A DNA stretch of 64,000 nucleotides from positions 186,001 through 250,000 of the forward strand of contig NZ_NKYE01000008.1 of NCBI RefSeq assembly GCF_002262875.1. Reading direction: 5' to 3'. The DNA is from Amycolatopsis antarctica. Lineage in GTDB: Bacteria; Actinomycetota; Actinomycetes; Mycobacteriales; Pseudonocardiaceae. The translations under genes were made by a program, and so were the position numbers. Shown in pieces: positions 58,671 through 64,000 of the stretch (its first letter is position 1; every line of letters begins with the position of its first letter). Below the pieces are notes generated by a model. That model saw only the letters and a program-made list of their open reading frames with translations. It had not been told where the DNA came from and searched no databases.

Positions 58671-59498
58671 ATGGAACCCACCGCCGCGGGCGCCACCTTC
58701 AACGCCGCCGCACCTGAATTCGCCCGCTGGTACGCCCGGTTGTGGCGGCCACTCGGCGAACTCACCGTGGCGGTGTCACGGCCGCGCCCCGGCGAGCGGG
58801 TGTTCGACGCCTGCTGTGGTTCCGGCGCGTCCGCCGTGCCCGCCGCGCACGCGGTGGGCCCGTCCGGCGCGGTCGACGGCGTCGACATGGCGGGCGCCCT
58901 GCTTGATCAGGGGCGTGCCGTGGCCTCGGCAGAAGGGTTGGCGCAGCTCACGTTCACCGAGTCGGACGTGCTCACCTGGGAGTCGCCGCACAGTCCCTAC
59001 GACCTGGTGCAATGCGCCTACGGTGTGTTCTTCCTGCCGGACCTGAACTCCGGCACGAAGACGCTGCTGAGCAGGCTACGGCCCGGCGGGCGGTTCGCCG
59101 TGACCGTCTGGGGCAACGAGGCGATGCGATCACTTCTGGCCGCCGGGATGCCCGCTATCGCGTCCGAACGGCCGGCGGCGCGCACCGCCATGAGCGGCAA
59201 CGATCCGTCCGCGCCACTGCGTACCCCGGCGAAGCTCCGCGCCTGGCTCGAACAGCTCGGGCTGGAGCGGGTCTCCGTCACCGAAGTCGGCTTCCGGCAA
59301 CCCCTGCATCCTGACGACGCCTGGGAGTTCCTGATCGGAGCGGCGCTGCGCGGCTACCTGGTCGGCCTCGACTCGGCGGCCGTCGAGCGGGTCAGAGAAC
59401 GGTTCCTGGCGAACCTCGCCGAGCAGGGCACGGTCACGCTCGATGCCGACTCCCTGATCGGGCTCGGTCACCTCGGCACTACGCGACCGTCGCCCTGA
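58671..59498 (+). CDS. SAM-dependent methyltransferase
   Basis: A 275-residue class I methyltransferase. The SAM site is FDACCGSGASAVPAAHAVGP (near residue 44), and VVGVDMA-like VDGVDMAGALLDQGR follows. The substrate is unknown. It begins one base after the rpmF stop and is therefore probably in the Zur-controlled operon, though it is not a usual member. Small-molecule methylation (UbiE-type fold) is most likely. Confidence 0.85.
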   Translation: MEPTAAGATFNAAAPEFARWYARLWRPLGELTVAVSRPRPGERVFDACCGSGASAVPAAHAVGPSGAVDGVDMAGALLDQGRAVASAEGLAQLTFTESDVLTWESPHSPYDLVQCAYGVFFLPDLNSGTKTLLSRLRPGGRFAVTVWGNEAMRSLLAAGMPAIASERPAARTAMSGNDPSAPLRTPAKLRAWLEQLGLERVSVTEVGFRQPLHPDDAWEFLIGAALRGYLVGLDSAAVERVRERFLANLAEQGTVTLDADSLIGLGHLGTTRPSP

Positions 59499-59523
59499 CG
59501 CGTTCGGGGCCTCGACGGGTTTG

Positions 59524-59611
59524 AGGCTCCGGCAGGTTCGGGGCTCCGGCAGGTTCGGGGCTCCGGCAGGTTCGGGGCTCCGGCAGGTTCGGGGCTCCGG
59601 CAGGTTCGGGA
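59524..59611. repeat. 17-bp tandem repeat, five units
   Basis: CTCCGGCAGGTTCGGGG repeats at 59527, 59544, 59561, 59578 and 59595, exactly 17 bp apart with almost no change. Seventeen is not a multiple of three, so it is not under coding constraint. An 8-bp repeat GGGCTCCG and copies of CGGGCAGGTTCGTCGG follow. Confidence 0.9.
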
Positions 59612-59937
59612 TCCAGCGGGCTCGGCAGGACACGGGGTCGGCAGGGCCCGCCCCCGGGCTCCGGGCTCCGGGCTCCGGCGGGATCGGGACCGGCCGGGGC
59701 ACACTGGGACGAGTCCGTGCGCGTCATGCGAGGTCGTTGGCGCGGGCAAGGTCTTCACGGCGGGCAGGTTCGTCGGCACGAGCAGGCTCTCCACAGCGGG
59801 CAGGTTCGTCGGGCATTCTGATTACCTGAGCCCTCTCACATTCCTGCCAGTGAGGTCGGGTTCGCCTGCCTGCTCATGGTTCCTCTGTGCGGGTGCGGGT
59901 TCTGACGGTGTTCGAGGACTTGGCGGGCCGCGCATTG

Positions 59938-60069
59938 TCGGGGTGTTCTCGGGTTTCGGGCACGCCTTCGGCGGGCCGTGTGAAACTGTCGCTCCTCGGG
60001 TCTTTCGCCGTCGCTGGTCACCAGCGACAGTTCCCCACGGGACGGGTTTCTCGGTTCCGTATTCTTCGG
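59938..60069. repeat. About 132-bp direct repeat, copy 1
   Basis: This copy begins TCGGGGTGTTCTC and ends CGTATTCTTCGG. It contains AACTGTCGCT paired with AGCGACAGTT and, within that, the perfect palindrome GTCGCTGG-tca-CCAGCGAC. The second copy lies 195 bp downstream. Confidence 0.9.
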
Positions 60070-60132
60070 CGTCGGCTGAGTTGTTGCGCTCGCTTGGTAT
60101 ATCACCTTGGGGCTCAGCGAAAGCTCGTATTA

Positions 60133-60264
60133 TCGGGGTGTTCTCTGGTTTCGGGCACGCCTTCGGCGGGCCGTGTGAAACTGTCGCTCCTCGGGGCGTT
60201 CGCCGTCGCTGGTCACCAGCGACAGTTCCCCACGGGACGGGTTTCTCGGTTCCGTATTCTTCGG
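60133..60264. repeat. About 132-bp direct repeat, copy 2
   Basis: It is almost identical to copy 1, with a few substitutions, and keeps both palindromes. Position uncertainty is 1 bp. Confidence 0.9.
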
Positions 60265-60699
60265 TGCGGGTTGGTTGTCGCGTCCACTCGGCGTGGTCGC
60301 GCTCGGTGTCGTTCCCCTGTTGTGGCGTCGGGTCTCTTTCGGCAACTGGCTTGGCGGCAGGGCGGCTCCGGACGGGACTGCTGTCTGACTCCTGACCGGG
60401 CCGGGCCGGGGTTGGTGGTTGCTGGCTGCACGGGATGCGCATGGGGCGCAGGTGCGCTGCGGTGCATCACGCAGGGGGCGTCACGGTAGGTTTCTGGCGC
60501 GGTCACACCGCGCTGCACGCGGGCCCGTTATCGCCTCCCGGCAGGGGGCGTCACCGGCGACACTTCTTGACGTCTGCCGCGACTACTTTCGCGACCAATC
60601 ACCGCTGACGGAATGATTCCCATAATATCCCGCATCGGCCCACTGTCGACATTTCGCACGAATGGCACATTCGCGTGTGCGGGGCACCTGATGGTGTGA

Positions 60700-60728
60700 T
60701 TGGAATGGTGTCCGGGGTTCGCTAGAAT
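60700..60728 (+). promoter_or_regulatory. Promoter of DUF222-HNH gene
   Basis: TTGGAA (60700-60705) and TAGAAT (60723-60728) with a 17-bp spacer. The ATG at 60735 is 7 nt after the -10, at the expected transcription start, so the mRNA is probably leaderless. Confidence 0.7.
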
Positions 60729-60734
60729 GGGTTC

Positions 60735-61988
60735 ATGATCAGCGGGGGATCTGTTGAAGTTTGGTTGGCTGCGATTCTTGATATGGATTCGCGGGAAACG
60801 GTGCGGGTCGATCACGGGGGTCTGGCCGGTGTTCGACTGTCTTCGTTGTCGGCGCGTGGGCTTCTTCGGGTGATGCGCGATGCCGAGGTCGCCCGATCGC
60901 GTGCCGAGGCTGTGCAGGTGCGGGCGGTGGCTCGGTTCGCGGCGTTGTCGGAGGAGTCGCGCGGGGTGGCGGCGGAGGTCGCGTTGACCCTGGCCACCAC
61001 CGAGCACCGTGCACAGCGGATGGTGGCGCACGCCCAGGCGTTGACCACACGGCTGCCCGCGACATTGGCTGCTCTGGACACCGGCACCATCGATGCGTAC
61101 AAGGCATCGAAGATCGTCGATGCCACCAACCCGCTATCGGACGAGCACGCCACTGCCGTGGACGCGGCGATGGTGGGTCGGCTCGACGGGCGGAATCCGT
61201 CCAGCATTCGCCGCGCCGCCGTGCGGCAAGTCGTGGCCGTCGATCCGGACGGGCATGCTGAGCGGGCGCGGAAACGGCGTCTGGAACGCAGCGTGCAGTT
61301 GGTGCACCAGGACGACGCCATGAGCACCCTGATCGCCGATCTGCCTGCCGAGACCGCCACGGCGATCTACGCACGCGTGGACCGGATCGCGAAAACCCTG
61401 CGCGGTGGGGGCGAAACCCGCACCCTGGAACAGCTACGTGCCGATGTGTTCGCCGAACTCTGCCTCGGCCACCGCACCGCCGAGACACGTACCGAAGTGT
61501 TCGTGCACGTCGCCGCGACCACCCTGGCCGGGGTCGACGACCATCCCGCCGAGCTGCCCGGTCACGGGCCGGTATCGGCCTGGCTGGCCCGCCACCTCGC
61601 GGCCCGCCCGGGTTCGGTGCTGCGCAAGGTCGTCACCGACCCGGTCACCGGGACGGTGCTCGACCTCGGACGTACCCGCTACCGGCCACCCGCGGCGTTG
61701 GCCGAGTGGGTGAAGGTACGCGACCGGGAATGCCGGATGCCGGGTTGCCACCGGCCGTCCCACGTATCCGACATCGACCACACAGACGACTGGGCACGAG
61801 GCGGCAAAACCAGCGCCGACAATCTGACCGGGCTGTGCCGACGACACCACCGCCTCAAAGACCTCCCCGGCTGGCGCTTCGCCACCGACAACACCGGAAC
61901 CCTGCACATCACCACCCCCAACGGCCAGCACCACCACAGCCGACCCGAACCCCTCCACCCACCGGCGGACACACCTGCGCCCTTCTGA
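60735..61988 (+). CDS. DUF222/13E12 repeat family HNH endonuclease
   Basis: A 417-residue protein with an N-terminal DUF222 domain (LSARGLLRVMRDAEVARSRA onward) and a C-terminal HNH nuclease, CRMPGCHRPSHVSDIDHTDD followed by WARGGKTSADNLTGLCRRHH. The HNH residues (the His of DIDHTDD, the Asn of SADNL and the His pair RRHH) and the zinc-binding Cys residues are complete. 13E12-type genes occur in many copies in actinobacteria and behave as selfish or recombination-associated elements. No ribosome site is present, as expected for a leaderless transcript. Confidence 0.88.
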   Translation: MISGGSVEVWLAAILDMDSRETVRVDHGGLAGVRLSSLSARGLLRVMRDAEVARSRAEAVQVRAVARFAALSEESRGVAAEVALTLATTEHRAQRMVAHAQALTTRLPATLAALDTGTIDAYKASKIVDATNPLSDEHATAVDAAMVGRLDGRNPSSIRRAAVRQVVAVDPDGHAERARKRRLERSVQLVHQDDAMSTLIADLPAETATAIYARVDRIAKTLRGGGETRTLEQLRADVFAELCLGHRTAETRTEVFVHVAATTLAGVDDHPAELPGHGPVSAWLARHLAARPGSVLRKVVTDPVTGTVLDLGRTRYRPPAALAEWVKVRDRECRMPGCHRPSHVSDIDHTDDWARGGKTSADNLTGLCRRHHRLKDLPGWRFATDNTGTLHITTPNGQHHHSRPEPLHPPADTPAPF

Positions 61989-62411
61989 CATGCGGTACCG
62001 CGCAGCCGTCGAACACAGACAGCATCGAACCCTCCGAACCAGAAACCGTGTACGTGAACCCCGACCCGGGAGGAAGCGAAGTCGCCGCAGCGCAACGGCC
62101 AGCGCACTGCCGGGACAGCACGGCGCCCGCCTTGCACGCCCACGCGATATGTCGACGAGTCGCGGCCCCGGGGCGACTATGACGCTGCCCCGCAGATCCT
62201 CCGGGTGGCCGTTCCGCTCGCGTGCCGGCGGACGGTCGCCATCCGGAGTGCCGGCATCGGTGCGAGACGGGCCCCCACGACCGGCCACCACAACCGATAG
62301 CCGACGCCGCAACGGGACGACCGCTCACCAGCGACACACGGCTCGACGCGCCACACATGTCAGCCAGGCGCGCCTTGCCATGCGGCCGAACAACACGGAA
62401 CGCCGTCGAAG
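61989..62411. other. 423-bp gap, no gene seen
   Basis: Between the convergent HNH and permease genes there is no supported frame, long dyad or repeat. It may hold the terminators of both. Confidence 0.5.
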
Positions 62412-63557
62412 TCAGCTCCGCTCCGGCGGGTCCCCAGGGCCCCCGCCGCCGCTGCCGCCGCCGGAACCACCGCCGCCGGAACCGCTGCCCCCCGGCACGG
62501 CACCACCGCCGGAGACCCCTCCCGGATCGGCAGCCGGGAACGCCGCGCCCCGCGCGGACAGCCTGCCCTGCAACTGATCGAACGACACAGCAAGCAGAAT
62601 CAGCACACCGATCGCGATCCGCAGGTAGAACGAGTTGACCCCGAGCAGGTTGCCACCGTTGTTCAACGTGGACGTGATCAGCGCACCGGTGGCGGCACCG
62701 AGTGCCGTGCCCTTCGCGCCGAACAAGCTCGCCCCGCCGATCACACAGGCGGCGATCGCGTCCAGCTCGTAGGTCTCACCCATCGTCGGAACACCGGCGT
62801 CGAGCCGCGAAGCCAGCAGCACACCCGCCAGCCCGGCCAGCAACCCGGACATCGCGTAGACCGTCACCAGCACCCTCGGCACCGGCACACCGGACAGCCG
62901 CGCCGACTCGGCGTTCGACCCCGCCGCGTAGACGTAACGCCCGAACACGGTGCGCCGCAACAGGAAACCGATCGCCAGAATGACGATCACGGTGATGATG
63001 AGCAGATTCGGGATACCGAAAACAGTGTCGTTCGCGATCGAGGAGAACCCCTCGGGCAACGGCTGGACAGTGTTGGCGTTGGTGACCACCAGCACCAGGC
63101 CTCTCGCCGCGCCCATCATCCCCAGCGTCACGATGAACGGTGGCAGTTTCGCGTACGCCACCAGCACACCGTTGATCATGCCGACCCCGGCGCCGACGGC
63201 CACCGCGCACAGGATCGCCAGCGGAATCGGCATCCCCATCACCAGAAGCTGCGCGGCGACCGCTCCGGTCAGGCCCACCACCGACCCCACCGAGAGGTCG
63301 ATCCCCTTCGTCAGGATCACCAGCAGCTCACCGATGGCGATGATGCCGTACACAGCCCACTGCCTCGACAGGTTCGCCATGTTGCCGCCGGTCAGGAAAC
63401 TCTCGCTGGCGAGCGCGAGCGCACCGAAGAGGATGACCAGCACGACCAGGCCACCGCCCTCGCGCCCGACGGCCTCGCTCCAGCCGATGATCCGCGAGGG
63501 CCGCCCACCGCCGTGGGACAGCTCGGACTCGCGGACGAACAACCTAGGCTGCGCCAT
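62412..63557 (-). CDS. Ribose/sugar-type ABC transporter permease (RbsC-like)
   Basis: A 381-residue membrane permease of the RbsC/BPD_transp_2 family with about 8-10 helices. ELLVILTKGIDLSVGSVVGL and GLMG-type KLPPFIVTLGMMGAARGL, GSNAESARLSGVPV and AACVIGGASLFGAKGTALGA are the family signatures. An unusual tail of about 40 residues, mostly Gly, Ser and Pro, follows the last helix. The ATG overlaps the ATPase gene end by 14 bp. The sugar is unknown. Confidence 0.9.
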   Translation of the reverse strand: MAQPRLFVRESELSHGGGRPSRIIGWSEAVGREGGGLVVLVILFGALALASESFLTGGNMANLSRQWAVYGIIAIGELLVILTKGIDLSVGSVVGLTGAVAAQLLVMGMPIPLAILCAVAVGAGVGMINGVLVAYAKLPPFIVTLGMMGAARGLVLVVTNANTVQPLPEGFSSIANDTVFGIPNLLIITVIVILAIGFLLRRTVFGRYVYAAGSNAESARLSGVPVPRVLVTVYAMSGLLAGLAGVLLASRLDAGVPTMGETYELDAIAACVIGGASLFGAKGTALGAATGALITSTLNNGGNLLGVNSFYLRIAIGVLILLAVSFDQLQGRLSARGAAFPAADPGGVSGGGAVPGGSGSGGGGSGGGSGGGGPGDPPERS

Positions 63558-64000
63558 TCTCGCCCTCCGGAACTCCCGTGCTCGCCAGCCGGAGCAAGCC
63601 TTCCTCGGTCGCCTCCGCCGCCGGGACCTCGCCGACCGCCGCCCCCGCACGCAGCACGAGGATCCGGTCGGCAAGGCCCAGCAACTCGGGCAGGTACGAC
63701 GACACCACGACGATCGCGAACCCGCGCGCAGCGAGATCACCGATCAGCGTGTACAACTCGGCCTTCGCACCCACGTCGACGCCCTTGGTGGGCTCGTCGA
63801 ACAACAGCACCCGGACATCGCTGACCAGCCAGCGGGCGATCAGCACCTTCTGCTGATTGCCACCGGACAATGTGGACACCGGAGCGTCGTAGGAACCGGC
63901 ACGCAGCCGCATTCCGTCCAGCACCTCGTCCACGGCTCCCGACTCCCGCCGAGCCGACAGCAGGCCCCGCCTGCCGATACCACGCAGGCTGGCGACCGAG
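63544..64000 (-). CDS. Sugar ABC transporter ATPase, C-terminal part (cut by window edge)
   Basis: The last 151 residues of a RbsA/MglA-type double ATPase. The second-half signature LSGGNQQKVLIARWL, Walker B VLLFDEPTKGVDVGAK and the H-loop-like VSSYLPEL are visible. The N-terminal part lies beyond the right edge. It supplies energy to the permease behind it. Confidence 0.9.
   Translation of the reverse strand, partial: SVASLRGIGRRGLLSARRESGAVDEVLDGMRLRAGSYDAPVSTLSGGNQQKVLIARWLVSDVRVLLFDEPTKGVDVGAKAELYTLIGDLAARGFAIVVVSSYLPELLGLADRILVLRAGAAVGEVPAAEATEEGLLRLASTGVPEGENGAA

Larger units (their letters stand above)
59499..60734. other. 1.2-kb repeat-rich region without credible gene
   Basis: Between the methyltransferase stop and the HNH gene no frame shows a family or a stable codon bias. 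The region holds the 17-bp array, the paired 132-bp repeats and a shorter repeat GCAGGGGGCGTCAC (about 60471 and 60541). The last 150 bp are A/T-richer and contain the HNH gene promoter. Confidence 0.6.

Noticed and set aside
59130-59702. Minus-strand frame encoding PNLPEPRTCRSPEPAG-type repeats
   Set aside because: It results from the 17-bp repeat read through three frames and from the methyltransferase shadow; there is no ribosome site or conserved domain.
59850-60489. Plus-strand frames across the 132-bp repeats
   Set aside because: They have low codon bias, no recognisable domain and two shadow frames of equal quality; the repeat offset of 195 bp merely keeps the frame.

Overview
The window is chromosomal DNA of a very GC-rich actinobacterium, most likely of the Pseudonocardiaceae (Amycolatopsis or Saccharopolyspora type). 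The evidence is the strong GC bias at third codon positions, an ergothioneine operon, the GarA/MerR/bifunctional-nuclease neighbourhood also known from mycobacteria, a WhiJ-type XRE/DUF397 module, a 13E12-type DUF222-HNH gene, and Zur-controlled zinc-free ribosomal proteins. No rRNA, tRNA, CRISPR array or complete insertion sequence was seen.

Layout. 1-3.2 kb: three genes of an SMC-like MukBEF/Wadjet-type complex, cut by the left edge. 3.3-9.9 kb: a PPOX protein, mabA-inhA (fatty-acid elongation), trmL, a MoxR/DUF58/VWA operon and a MobA-like transferase. 10.1-13.8 kb: a four-gene alkanesulfonate operon (ssuC-B-A-D). 13.9-18.5 kb: a GNAT protein, a RipA-like NlpC/P60 hydrolase and two membrane proteins. 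18.5-21.7 kb: aconitase acnA, with a promoter that carries an AcnR-type operator; acnR itself lies at 36.3 kb behind a similar site. 21.8-25.1 kb: a TauE/SafE permease, an XRE-DUF5753 regulator with two nearly identical DUF397 genes, and a DUF3626 protein. 25.1-27.4 kb: a 22-bp tandem repeat beside three damaged genes (YbaB-like, CHAP hydrolase, truncated transglycosylase). 27.4-33.6 kb: an S33 peptidase and egtABCD, without egtE.

33.7-43.5 kb: a divergent LysR/amino-acid dehydrogenase pair, acnR, a mycothiol/DinB-type protein, two CNNM-CBS membrane proteins, a DNA glycosylase, a proline-rich membrane protein and an aldo/keto reductase. 43.6-49.4 kb: an XRE regulator, then the pgsA-garA-ftsR-bfn-merR cluster interrupted by a TetR gene that has two operator-like palindromes at its own start. 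49.9-55.8 kb: a lipoprotein, an acyl-CoA synthetase with a dienoyl-CoA-isomerase-like crotonase, an alpha/beta hydrolase, siroheme synthase and an ankyrin protein. 55.9-59.5 kb: a divergent zinc-starvation locus around one Zur box, with rpmB-rpmG-rpsN-rpsR on one side and a CobW/Mrf-like gene, rpmE2, rpmF and a methyltransferase on the other. 59.5-60.7 kb is a repeat-rich region without a credible gene. It is followed by a leaderless DUF222-HNH gene and the end of a ribose-type ABC transporter that leaves the window on the right.

The best candidates for something new or worth testing are the edge-truncated SMC/Wadjet-like operon, the split AcnR regulon, the 22-bp repeat array abutting the broken cell-wall hydrolase module, the duplicated palindrome-bearing repeat at 59.9-60.3 kb, and the WhiJ-like module with its double palindromic control region.
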